From Arthrobacter sp. SLBN-100 (lineage in GTDB: Bacteria > Actinomycetota > Actinomycetes > Actinomycetales > Micrococcaceae), in assembly GCF_006715305.1 (NCBI RefSeq), contig NZ_VFMY01000001.1, positions 930,001-994,000 on the forward strand: DNA of 64,000 nt. Direction: 5' to 3'. Shown in pieces: positions 32,876-40,470 of this stretch. The stretch's first letter is position 1, and every line of letters starts with the position of its first letter. A program made the translations under genes and the position numbers. A model generated the notes under the pieces. It did not search any database. It was not told where the DNA came from and was given only the letters and a program-made list of their open reading frames with translations.

Positions 32876-34129
32876 TCAGCTTTCCAGGAGCAGCCTCTGG
32901 GCACGCGGTGCCAGGGTGTGTTCCAGGACCAGGGAGGCCGCGCCAATGGCGCCCACGTCCTCGCCCACCCCGGTGCCCACCACCTCGATGGGATGGATCA
33001 GCCGCGCAGCGCTGTTGGCGTCCAGCAGCGGCGGCACTTTCTCGAGGTAGCGTTCGGCCAGGCCACTCCAGAACGGCCCGCCGAAAACCACCCGTTCAAC
33101 GTCAAGGGCATTGGTGACCACCGACACCGCGCGGGCCACCAGTACCGCGGACTTGTCGATAATGGCCAGCGCCTGTTCGTCACCGGCGTCCGCGAGTTCG
33201 CACAGCCGGGCGAAACTTTGCTGTACCTCGGCGCCGCTGTTGCCGGACCGGGAGCCATCCAGGATGCCGGCGGCCTCGGCCTCGGCCACCAGGACCTGCG
33301 GGATGCAGGAGGATTTGACGCAGCCGCGCAGGCCGCAGTCGCACGGCGGGCCGTCCGGATCCACCACGATGTGTCCGATCTCGCCTGCATTGCCTGATGT
33401 GCCCCGCACCACCTCGTCGTTGAGCACGATCCCGCAGCCGATGCCGGTGCCCATGTACATAAAAATGAAGCTGCCAGCTCCGCTCGGACCGCCAGCCCAG
33501 GTTTCCGCCACAGCCGCGCTGGTGACGTCCTTGTCCATCAGGACGGAGTATCCGGTGGCCTCGGACAGCGCGTTGCGCAGTTCCACCCGGTCCCAGCCGG
33601 GAAGGAGCGGCGGGTCAACCACTGTGCCGTTGTCCAGGTCGATGGGGCCCGGGGCCGCCACGCCAAGGCCTGCGATCCTGTCCCTGTCCACCCCGGAGTC
33701 TTCCACCAGTTGGGCGATCTCGGCGGCAATGGTGGAAATAACCGCCGAGGGATCGTTGCCGCCGGGTGTCTTGATGCGGGAGTGCTGCACCACCGCGCCC
33801 ACCAGGTCCAGGACCACGAATGTCGTCACGGCGGGGTCCAGGTGGACGCCGACGGCGAACATCCCGCGAGGATTAAGGCGGAGGATGGTGCGGGGCTTGC
33901 CGGGGCCGCTGCCTTCCTTGCCGGCCTCGACTATGAGGTTCTGGTCCAGGAGGCGTCGGGAAATGTTCGAGATGGTCTGCGGCGAGAGCCCCACGATCTG
34001 TGCCAGTTCCACCCTGCTCAGGCCGCCGGAGGCCCGGCGGACGGCGTCGAGGATCACCGTCAGGTTGAAGTCGCCCATCCGGGGCAGGTTCGTGCCGCGC
34101 CTCGGTGAGGATTGACGGATCTCAGTCAC
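32876..34129 (-). CDS. ROK-family transcriptional repressor
   Basis: 417 residues from a GTG at 34129 preceded by AAGGGGA (the long frame to 34411 is not used). An N-terminal winged helix (LSRVELAQIVGLSPQTISNISRRLLDQNLIVE, about 38-69) joins a ROK sugar-kinase-like domain: FMYMGTGIGCGIVLN, GTSGNAGEIGHIVVDPDGPPCDCGLRGCV with the zinc motif CDCGxxGC. The catalytic region reads MDKDVTSAA, so kinase activity is doubtful and a sugar-sensing repressor is more likely. It lies directly upstream of the ABC genes on the same strand, its probable targets. Confidence 0.87.
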   Translation of the reverse strand: MTEIRQSSPRRGTNLPRMGDFNLTVILDAVRRASGGLSRVELAQIVGLSPQTISNISRRLLDQNLIVEAGKEGSGPGKPRTILRLNPRGMFAVGVHLDPAVTTFVVLDLVGAVVQHSRIKTPGGNDPSAVISTIAAEIAQLVEDSGVDRDRIAGLGVAAPGPIDLDNGTVVDPPLLPGWDRVELRNALSEATGYSVLMDKDVTSAAVAETWAGGPSGAGSFIFMYMGTGIGCGIVLNDEVVRGTSGNAGEIGHIVVDPDGPPCDCGLRGCVKSSCIPQVLVAEAEAAGILDGSRSGNSGAEVQQSFARLCELADAGDEQALAIIDKSAVLVARAVSVVTNALDVERVVFGGPFWSGLAERYLEKVPPLLDANSAARLIHPIEVVGTGVGEDVGAIGAASLVLEHTLAPRAQRLLLES

Positions 34130-34174
34130 GAACGTCCCCTTCGTCTTCGGCACAAACATACTGATGTCTGAATC

Positions 34175-34187
34175 GTACGTTACGTAC
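34175..34187 (-). promoter_or_regulatory. Palindrome GTACGT-T-ACGTAC upstream of the ROK gene
   Basis: 6-bp inverted halves around one base, 46 bp upstream of the ROK GTG and therefore placed to overlap its promoter. A candidate autoregulatory operator. Binding is inferred from position only. Confidence 0.4.
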
Positions 34188-34284
34188 CGGCACAGACCCA
34201 TAGGAACGGCCGACGGCGCGGCGGCGCCTTCTGCGGCGGGCGGGCGGGGCGGTGACGTGGGGCGGTTCGCTGCCGCCGCAAGGG

Positions 34285-35436
34285 TCAGAGCGGCCCGCGG
34301 CGGGTGCTCAGGGTCACCGTGAATTTGGGATTCTGGCCCTTCACGACAGTGGGGCCGACGTGGCGTTCGAGGGCCGGGAGGTAGGCCAGGTGCCGGTTGA
34401 ACACGGTCCACAGTTCACCGCGGGGGGCCAGTACCCGGCCTGCTGCTTCGATGAGCTTCAGGCCCGCTCCGGCATGGACACCGGCACCCACGTGGAACGG
34501 CGGATTCAAGAGGATCAGGTCTGCGCTGCCGTCCGCCAGCGTGGCCATGGCATCGTCCTGCAGGACGCGGACCTGCCCGGCCAGTCCGTTGGCGGCGGCC
34601 GTTGCCAGTGCGGAGGCCACCGCTGCGGCTGACTGGTCGGTGGCAGTGACAGTTGAGCCTGGGTGCTGCCGGGCATACATGGCGGCAAGGATGCCGGTGC
34701 CGCAGCCAAGGTCCACGGCGTGCTGTGCGGTGCGCATGGAGGGCAGGAACGTCAGCAGGAACCGGGTGCCGATGTCCAGCCGCGGGCCGGCGAACACGGC
34801 CCCGTGGGCAGCAACGTTGAGATCGATTTCGGCGAGGTGTTCGACGACGGGAAAGCGCTCCGGCCGGTCGTTCCCGCGCGGACCAGCGGCCACGATCACG
34901 CGCGATTTCTGCCTGGCGAGCTGGGGTGTGACGGAGCTGAAGTGGCGTTCCAGGACCGCGTTCATCCCCAGGGACATGTGCTTCACCCGGCCGCCGGCCA
35001 GGAGCACCACGTCCGGCGCGGCGTGCCGCGCCACCGCCGCCGCGATCTGGTCCAGCTCCGCAAGGGTCTTGGGCAGTTGCAGCAGGACCATACCCGCGCC
35101 CTCGAGCAGTTCCGGGCCGAGGGGAAACTGGGTGAAGCCGGCTTCCGCGGCATTAGCGCCAAGCACCTCGGCAGCGTTCAGGCGCAGCGCCTGCTCACCG
35201 GTGATGAGGTCCTGGTGCACCCTCAGCGTCCCGGGACTGAGCACCGCCAGCGCGCCAAGGGTCAGGGCGCCGTAGCGGTCACCAATGACCGTCAAGCTGC
35301 TTCCCGGCAGCATCCGTTCGGCCGCGGTGTCCAGCAGCAGGCGGTCCGTTGCATCCCAGGCCTGCAGGTTGGGTGCTTCCACGTCCGGCCGCCGCCGGAG
35401 CATCGGGAGGACGTCCTCAAGACTCTTTACTGCCAC
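34285..35436 (-). CDS. Class I SAM-dependent methyltransferase, RlmG/RsmC-like
   Basis: 383 residues from a GTG at 35436 with AGGA at 5-base spacing; a TTG at 35499 is less likely because it has no ribosome site and overlaps the next gene. Two tandem methyltransferase-like domains: a degenerate N-terminal one (about 20-190) and an active C-terminal one with SAM motif AVDLGCGTGILAAMYA and the catalytic LLNPPFHVG, the NPPF signature of nucleic-acid N-methyltransferases. This layout is typical of RsmC/RlmG rRNA guanine-N2 methyltransferases. The rRNA target is not certain. Confidence 0.8.
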   Translation of the reverse strand: MAVKSLEDVLPMLRRRPDVEAPNLQAWDATDRLLLDTAAERMLPGSSLTVIGDRYGALTLGALAVLSPGTLRVHQDLITGEQALRLNAAEVLGANAAEAGFTQFPLGPELLEGAGMVLLQLPKTLAELDQIAAAVARHAAPDVVLLAGGRVKHMSLGMNAVLERHFSSVTPQLARQKSRVIVAAGPRGNDRPERFPVVEHLAEIDLNVAAHGAVFAGPRLDIGTRFLLTFLPSMRTAQHAVDLGCGTGILAAMYARQHPGSTVTATDQSAAAVASALATAAANGLAGQVRVLQDDAMATLADGSADLILLNPPFHVGAGVHAGAGLKLIEAAGRVLAPRGELWTVFNRHLAYLPALERHVGPTVVKGQNPKFTVTLSTRRGPL

Positions 35437-35489
35437 CTGGTTCCTGCCGCCTTCTCCTGTTTGCGAAACTCCGTCCGGGCTCCAGACGG

Positions 35490-36569
35490 TCAGCCCCAAT
35501 TTACCGTTCCGGCCGGGCGGATCCCGGGCAGTTTCAAGATTGCGGCCACAGCGGCGCGTCCGGCGCGGTTAGCGCCGATGGTGGACGACGACGGGCCGTA
35601 GCCCACCAGGTGGACGCGCGGCTCGCCGGCCACCTGCGTTCCGTCCATCACGATGCCCCCGCCCGGGCCGCGAAGGTGCAGCGGGGCGAGGTGTTCAAGT
35701 TCCGCCCGAAAACCGGTGGCCCACAAAATGACGTCTGCTGCCAGGTGGCCGCCGTCCGCCAGCCAGACGCCGTCGGGTTCGATGGACGTGAACATGGGCT
35801 GCCGGTTGAGGGCACCCCGTGCTGCCGCCGCCCGGAGTGAAGGCGTCCAGATCAGGCCCGTCACGGACACAACATTTTGCGGCGCCAGGCCTTGGCGCAC
35901 CCGCCCCTCCACCAGTGCCACGGCGTCGTGCCCGGCCTTCGCATCAAACTCGGCGTCCCGCCACACCGGCTCCCGCCGCGTGAACCAGCTGGTGGTGGTG
36001 ACGAGGGAAATTTCGTCCAGGAGGCCGACGGCGGATATCCCGCCCCCGACCACAATGACGTGTTTGCCCACAAATTCTTCGGCCGAAACGTAATCGGCCA
36101 CGTGCAGTTGCCTGCCCCGGAACGTGTTCTGTCCGGGATAGATCGGCCAGAACGGCCGGGTCCAGGTGCCGGTGGCATTGATCACCGCGGCGGCGCTCCA
36201 TTCCCCGCTGGACGTGCTGACCAGCAGCCTTCCTGCAGGGTCCTCATCTTCGCGGCTGACGGACCGTACCTTGACCGGGCGCCGGACCGACAGGTCCAGT
36301 TCTTCCTCATAATCGCGGAAATAGCGGGTGAGGAACTCCGAACTGGGCTCCCTGGGGTCCACGGCGGGCTTGGCAATGCCGGGAAGATCGCTGATGCCGT
36401 TGACCGTAGCCATCCGGAGGCTCTTCCACCGGTGCCGCCACGCACCGCCCGGCCCTTCCTCGGCGTCGAGCACTGTGAAATCCAGTCCGCGGCGCTGGAG
36501 GTGGTACGCGGCCGAAAGCCCCGCCTGGCCCGCGCCAATAACAACAACGTCGGCACGGGGAGAATTCAC
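35490..36569 (-). CDS. Flavin-containing monooxygenase-like NAD(P)/FAD oxidoreductase
   Basis: 359 residues. The FAD motif is VVVIGAGQAGLSAAYHL at residues 8-24, the NADP motif IVVGGGISAVG at about 171-181, and the monooxygenase fingerprint FRGRQLHVADY between them, close to the FxGxxxHxxxW pattern. It belongs to the FMO / Baeyer-Villiger-like group with a short C-terminus (LVGYGPSSSTIGANRAG). The substrate is unknown. It is divergent from the second cyclopropane-synthase-like gene. Confidence 0.82.
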   Translation of the reverse strand: MNSPRADVVVIGAGQAGLSAAYHLQRRGLDFTVLDAEEGPGGAWRHRWKSLRMATVNGISDLPGIAKPAVDPREPSSEFLTRYFRDYEEELDLSVRRPVKVRSVSREDEDPAGRLLVSTSSGEWSAAAVINATGTWTRPFWPIYPGQNTFRGRQLHVADYVSAEEFVGKHVIVVGGGISAVGLLDEISLVTTTSWFTRREPVWRDAEFDAKAGHDAVALVEGRVRQGLAPQNVVSVTGLIWTPSLRAAAARGALNRQPMFTSIEPDGVWLADGGHLAADVILWATGFRAELEHLAPLHLRGPGGGIVMDGTQVAGEPRVHLVGYGPSSSTIGANRAGRAAVAAILKLPGIRPAGTVNWG

Positions 36570-36636
36570 CCACCCATGATAGTCGTGCGGTGTGTCCCTC
36601 CCTTAGGGTTGGCCCAAGGACAAAGGGAGGACCGCC

Positions 36637-37983
36637 ATGGCCATCAGAAACGGGAATGCAGATCGGCTCGCGAAGGCGCTGGCGATTGTGCTGGGCACCG
36701 AGGAAATCCCGCTCAGGCTGCGGGCGTGGGACGGTTCCGAGGCGGGACCGGACGGGGCGCCTGTCCTGGAATTCCGTTCACGCCGGGCTTTGCGGCGGAT
36801 CCTGTGGTCTCCCGGCCAGCTCGGCCTCAGCCGTGCGTACGTCTCGGGTGACATCGATTCTCCCGGGGACATCTTCGCTGCCTTCACGGCCCTGAGCTCA
36901 GCCGGCAAGTTTGCCGAACCCGGGCCGTTCAAGCCGCTCACAGCGGGTGAGCTTTGGACGCTGTTCAGGACGGCGGTAAGGCTGGGAGCGCTTGGCCCGA
37001 ACCCTGCTCCCCCGCCCGAGGAAGCGCGAGTCGCAAGGAAGGGCCGCGTCCACTCGCGGCGCCGTGATTCGGCTGCCATCTCCCACCACTACGACGTGGG
37101 CAACGACTTTTATTCGCTGGTGCTGGGTCCGTCCATGGTGTATTCCTGCGCTGTATGGCCTGAAGCAGCGTTGCCGGAAGCAGGGCCGCCGGAGCCGGCG
37201 GAAGAACAGGAGCCGGCGGGTGCCCGCCTGGCCGGTGACTTGGACGCCGCACAGGAAGCCAAACTGGATCTCGTGTGCCGCAAGCTGGGGCTCAAACCGG
37301 GCATGCGGGTGTTGGACGTCGGCTGCGGCTGGGGCAGCTTCGCCCTGCATGCCGCCGGCAACTACGGCGTCAGTGTGGTGGGCGTGACGCTGTCCAGTGA
37401 GCAGGCCATCCTGGCACGCAAGCGCGCAGCGGACGCCGGCCTCACGGAGAGCGTGGACATCCGCGTGCAGGATTACCGGGATATTCAGGACGGGCCCTTT
37501 GATGCCATCAGCTCCATCGGGATGTCAGAGCATGTGGGCCGGGCGGAGATGCCCCGGTACGCGGCCGCACTGTTCAAGCTGCTGCGTCCCGGCGGCCGGC
37601 TGCTGAACCATGCCATTTCGTGGAACGCCGGCCCCACCGACCCCGACCCGGATTCCTTTATCCCCCGATACGTTTTTCCCGACGGCGAAATGGTCAGCCT
37701 TGGCGACATGGCCATCGCCCTGGAGTCCGCGGGATTCGAGATCCTGGATGTGGAGGCACTGCGCCGACACTACGCGCTTACCCTCCGGGCATGGGTCAGC
37801 AGGCTGGAAGAACACTGGGACGAGGCCGTGAAGCTGACCAGCCTGGGCCGCGCCCGCGTGTGGCGGCTGTATATGGCGTCCAGTGCTTTGGGGTTCGAAA
37901 ACGGGCTGACAGGAGTGAACCAGGTCCTGGTCCAGCGGCCGGGTGGAGACCCGCCGCCGCTGCGCCGCACGGCATGGCTGTAA
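36637..37983 (+). CDS. Cyclopropane-synthase-like SAM methyltransferase
   Basis: 448 residues; AGGGAGGA precedes the ATG. SAM motif VLDVGCGWGSFALHAA at about 225-240, SAAISHHYDVGNDFYSLVLG, SIGMSEHVGRAEMPRYAAALFKLL, and a C-terminus RLYMASSALGFENGLTGVNQVLVQ. The position of the usual CFA active-site Cys reads Ser here (ASSALGFENG), unlike the CFA gene at 15218-16609. This separates it into a distinct subgroup that may add a methyl branch rather than a cyclopropane ring. It probably acts on membrane phospholipid acyl chains. Confidence 0.82.
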   Translation: MAIRNGNADRLAKALAIVLGTEEIPLRLRAWDGSEAGPDGAPVLEFRSRRALRRILWSPGQLGLSRAYVSGDIDSPGDIFAAFTALSSAGKFAEPGPFKPLTAGELWTLFRTAVRLGALGPNPAPPPEEARVARKGRVHSRRRDSAAISHHYDVGNDFYSLVLGPSMVYSCAVWPEAALPEAGPPEPAEEQEPAGARLAGDLDAAQEAKLDLVCRKLGLKPGMRVLDVGCGWGSFALHAAGNYGVSVVGVTLSSEQAILARKRAADAGLTESVDIRVQDYRDIQDGPFDAISSIGMSEHVGRAEMPRYAAALFKLLRPGGRLLNHAISWNAGPTDPDPDSFIPRYVFPDGEMVSLGDMAIALESAGFEILDVEALRRHYALTLRAWVSRLEEHWDEAVKLTSLGRARVWRLYMASSALGFENGLTGVNQVLVQRPGGDPPPLRRTAWL

Positions 37984-38104
37984 GAGCCGGTGGGCCCGTT
38001 CCCGGAACGCGCCGTCACCTCCTGCAGCCTTCCCCCGAACGCGCCATCACCTCCTGCAGCTTTTTGGGCATTGCTCTATCAGTTCCTGCTGAAGTTCGAC
38101 GCCG
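37984..38104 (+). other. Intergenic with direct repeats
   Basis: Short spacer after the CFA-like gene that contains the 24-bp direct repeat pair listed separately. Nothing else was recognised. Confidence 0.4.
38005..38060 (+). repeat. Two 24-bp direct repeats, 32-bp period
   Basis: The unit at 38005-38028 (GAACGCGCCGTCACCTCCTG then CAGC) recurs at 38037-38060 with one change (G to A). It looks like a piece of a dispersed intergenic repeat. It lies at the left edge of a patch with a broken AraC gene. Confidence 0.55.
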
Positions 38105-38199
38105 GTGCCGCCGCGGGCAGCGTTCAGGAGGGTTTCCGCTGGAGATGCGAAACGTGGCTCTTCCTATGTGAGGTGGGGGGTGGGACAGTCCGCCGCCCG

Positions 38200-38491
38200 T
38201 GTCAGCAGCACTCATCTGGCACGGCGGTTCAAGGAGCTCATCGGCGTCACGCCGAAGCGGCTGGCCCACACCTACCGCTTCGCCGCCACCGTGTTCGCGA
38301 TCAACACCACCGGGCCGGGCGACTGGGGCAACCTCGCCGGTGGCGCAGGCTACTTCGACCAGGCCCACTTCGGCCACGAGTTCCGGGCGTTCACAAGGCT
38401 CACCCCGACCCGGTACGTCGAAGTCCGGCGGCGGTTCCTGCACGAACATCCCAGCCACGCGCTGGGCGGCTGGCCGCTGCTTACCGATTGA
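38200..38491 (+). pseudogene. AraC-family regulator fragment, 5' truncated
   Basis: The translation SSTHLARRFKELIGVTPKRLAHTYRF, followed by the second helix-turn-helix region WGNLAGGAGYFDQAHFGHEFRAFTRLTPTRY, is the C-terminal DNA-binding half of an AraC regulator. The frame is open back to 38105 but the upstream part is not homologous, and the sensor domain and first helix are missing. It is probably a remnant left by deletion or transfer. It sits directly before the DHFR-like gene, a pairing that may have been acquired together. Confidence 0.7.
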
Positions 38492-38556
38492 TTTCTTACT
38501 AGAGCAACAGCTCACGACACGCTAGTGTGGGGGCACCCAAAGCAGAGGAGAGCCCC

Positions 38557-39138
38557 GTGGGCAAGGTGGTCATGTACAGCTCGGTGTCGGTGGACGGCTT
38601 CATCGCGGACGAGCACGACCAGCCCGGACCGCTGTTCGACTGGTTGTCCAACGGTGACGTCCCGTTGGACGAGAGCGGCGAGTTGAAGGTGTCGCAGACG
38701 TCCTACGACTACACCCGGCCGTACTGGGGCCAGATCGGGGTCACACTCGTCGGCCGCCACGTCTTCGACATGGCGGACGGCTGGGACGGGAAGCCTCCTA
38801 GCGGGATCGACCACGTGGTCGTCGTGACGCACCGGCCGAAGCCCGAGGGCTGGGACCCCGAGGCGCCGTTTCACTTCGTCGACGGCGTCGAGGCAGCCAT
38901 GGCCAAGGCGCAAGAGCTTGCGGGCGACCGCATCGTCGAGGTCGCCGCTGGTGACGTCGGTGGCCAGGTGCTTGCCGCGGGCGTGGTCGACGAGGTGCGC
39001 ATGGACGTCGTACCCGTCGTGTTCGGGTCCGGCAAGCGCTACTTCGGGTCGGTCCACGCCCAGCACCTGTTGGAGGATCCCGACGTGGTGATTCAGGGGA
39101 ACCGGGTGCTTCACCTGCGCTATCGGGTGCGCCCTTGA
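38557..39138 (+). CDS. Dihydrofolate reductase / RibD C-terminal-like protein
   Basis: 193 residues from a GTG at 38557 with GAGGAG upstream. The RibD/DHFR fold is shown by VVMYSSVSVDGFIADEHDQPGPLFDWL, VTLVGRHVFDMADGWDG, HVVVVTHRPKP and VVPVVFGSGKRYFG. The group contains stand-alone NAD(P)H reductases of mostly unknown substrate. It is not part of the core folate pathway. It follows the AraC fragment and lies before the tRNA-Ala pair. Confidence 0.8.
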   Translation: MGKVVMYSSVSVDGFIADEHDQPGPLFDWLSNGDVPLDESGELKVSQTSYDYTRPYWGQIGVTLVGRHVFDMADGWDGKPPSGIDHVVVVTHRPKPEGWDPEAPFHFVDGVEAAMAKAQELAGDRIVEVAAGDVGGQVLAAGVVDEVRMDVVPVVFGSGKRYFGSVHAQHLLEDPDVVIQGNRVLHLRYRVRP

Positions 39139-39562
39139 CCGATCTGAGCGGGTAACCGAAGAAGTCCACTGCGAACGGTGACACAAGATCGGGCCTCCGG
39201 CTGCGGTTGCTCATCGCTGCCCCGGGACCCATGCGCCAGCCAACATCCAACCAGCGATTACACCCTCAACTGTTAAGAGCCCGTTGAGCATCCTGCCCGG
39301 TTGCTGGTCGCACGCGTCAACAAGGCCCGCGGACGTGCAGCCCATCGGCGCCCGACCCCGACCCGACGCGGACGGTGAGCAGCCCGACCTCGCGGTCGGC
39401 AGAGCCCGAAAAGTGATGGAGCGTCCACCGATGTGATGCATCAGGTGATGGCGGGTTTTGCTCTGGTGCTCTTAAGGGGACAGCTGCCGCAGCAATAACC
39501 AAAAAAGGAACCATCCCGCGGGATGGTTCCTTTTTGGTTCCTCTTCGCTGGAGGATGTCCGG
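39139..39562. other. Intergenic before tRNA-Ala, terminator at right end
   Basis: About 420 bp. No gene is supported; a minus-strand frame at 39211-39441 has no family match or ribosome site. The right end holds the tRNA terminator at 39507-39530. Confidence 0.4.
39507..39530 (-). terminator. Rho-independent terminator of tRNA-Ala copy 1, likely bidirectional
   Basis: A perfect 24-bp palindrome GGAACCATCCCG/CGGGATGGTTCC flanked by A6 on the left and T5 on the right, so it can end transcription from both directions. It lies 32 bp after the 3' end of the tRNA gene. Confidence 0.85.
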
Positions 39563-39635
39563 TGGAGCTGAGGGGACTCGAACCCCTGACCCCCTGCATG
39601 CCATGCAGGTGCGCTACCAGCTGCGCCACAGCCCC
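39563..39635 (-). tRNA. tRNA-Ala (GGC), copy 1
   Basis: 73 nt without encoded CCA (only CC follows). The acceptor stem GGGGCTG pairs with CAGCTCC (one G-U) and the discriminator is A. The anticodon arm CCTGC-ATGGCAT-GCAGG gives anticodon GGC (Ala, GCC codons). The T-loop GGTTCGAGTCC is normal. Identical to the copy at 39833-39905. Confidence 0.95.
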
Positions 39636-39794
39636 GGACTTTGCTGCCTTGCGGTGTCCCGCCGAAGCAACCTGATCAGCTTAATGCACTTTCGCTCGGT
39701 GCGCCAATCGGGGCGATTCGACCTGGCTCCAGAGGCCACCATCCCATTGTCCTAAGGCTTGGGATGGGAGGCAGCAACACAGGCGAAAAACAAA

Positions 39795-39827
39795 AATCCG
39801 CCGGAATCATATGGATTCCGGCGGATT
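39795..39827 (-). terminator. Rho-independent terminator of tRNA-Ala copy 2
   Basis: A 14-bp perfect stem (39795-39808 with 39814-39827) around loop ATATG, followed on the minus strand by TTTTGTTTTT. It lies directly after the second tRNA gene. Confidence 0.88.
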
Positions 39828-39832
39828 ATCGG

Positions 39833-39905
39833 TGGAGCTGAGGGGACTCGAACCCCTGACCCCCTGCATGCCATGCAGGTGCGCTACCAGCTGCGCCACA
39901 GCCCC
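39833..39905 (-). tRNA. tRNA-Ala (GGC), copy 2
   Basis: 73 nt, identical base for base to copy 1, with the same stems and anticodon GGC. It is transcribed first; its own terminator separates it from copy 1, so each copy seems to be an independent unit. Confidence 0.95.
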
Positions 39906-40021
39906 GAATTATTGCTGCTCTGCGAGCTTTTCTCCCGGGTTTCCCCGGAGCAACTCAAATATCTTAGAACAGCAATTCCGAAAATTCCAAATCGGGCATA
40001 TTCCGCGTGGTTCCCCTGTTG

Positions 40022-40423
40022 TTATTCCGCGTCGGAGGCTGCAGCAGCCTTCGCCGAGGTGTCGTCGCCCAGCTGCAGGTCCACCACCGGGCAGTCCTTC
40101 CAGAGGCGCTCGAGTGCGTAGAAGACACGGTCTTCTTCGTGCTGGACGTGGATGACGATGTCCGAGTAGTCCAGCAGGACCCAGCGGCCGCCGGAACGGC
40201 CTTCGCGGCGCACCGGCCGCAGATCCTGCTTGGCGAGTTCTTCCTCGATGCCGTCGACGATGGCGTTGACCTGCCGCTCACTGGGGGCGGAAGCAATGAG
40301 GAAAACGTCGGCCAGGGCGAGGCGTTCGCTCACGTCCAGGGCCACGATGTCCTGGGCAATCTTGTCAGCGGCCGCTTTGGCGGCGGCGCGGGCTGTAATG
40401 ATGGATGCTTCTGATGCAGTCAC
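40022..40423 (-). CDS. rsfS: Ribosome silencing factor RsfS
   Basis: 133 residues from a GTG at 40423 with AAGGAG upstream. RsfS binds L14 and blocks subunit joining in starvation. Family core: DIVALDVSERLALADVFLIASAPSERQVNAIVDGIEEEL, then GGRWVLLDYSDIVIHVQHEEDRVFYALERLWKDCP. The short C-terminal tail is Ala/Asp-rich. Last gene of the obg-proB-proA-nadD-rsfS neighbourhood. Confidence 0.95.
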   Translation of the reverse strand: MTASEASIITARAAAKAAADKIAQDIVALDVSERLALADVFLIASAPSERQVNAIVDGIEEELAKQDLRPVRREGRSGGRWVLLDYSDIVIHVQHEEDRVFYALERLWKDCPVVDLQLGDDTSAKAAAASDAE

Positions 40424-40470
40424 GGGACTCCTTGTTGGTTTAAAAGCGTGGGTGCCGGCGGCCGGGCCGG

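Noticed and set aside
39211..39441. 76-codon minus-strand frame before the tRNA genes
   Set aside because: No ribosome site or recognised family; the region reads as spacer.
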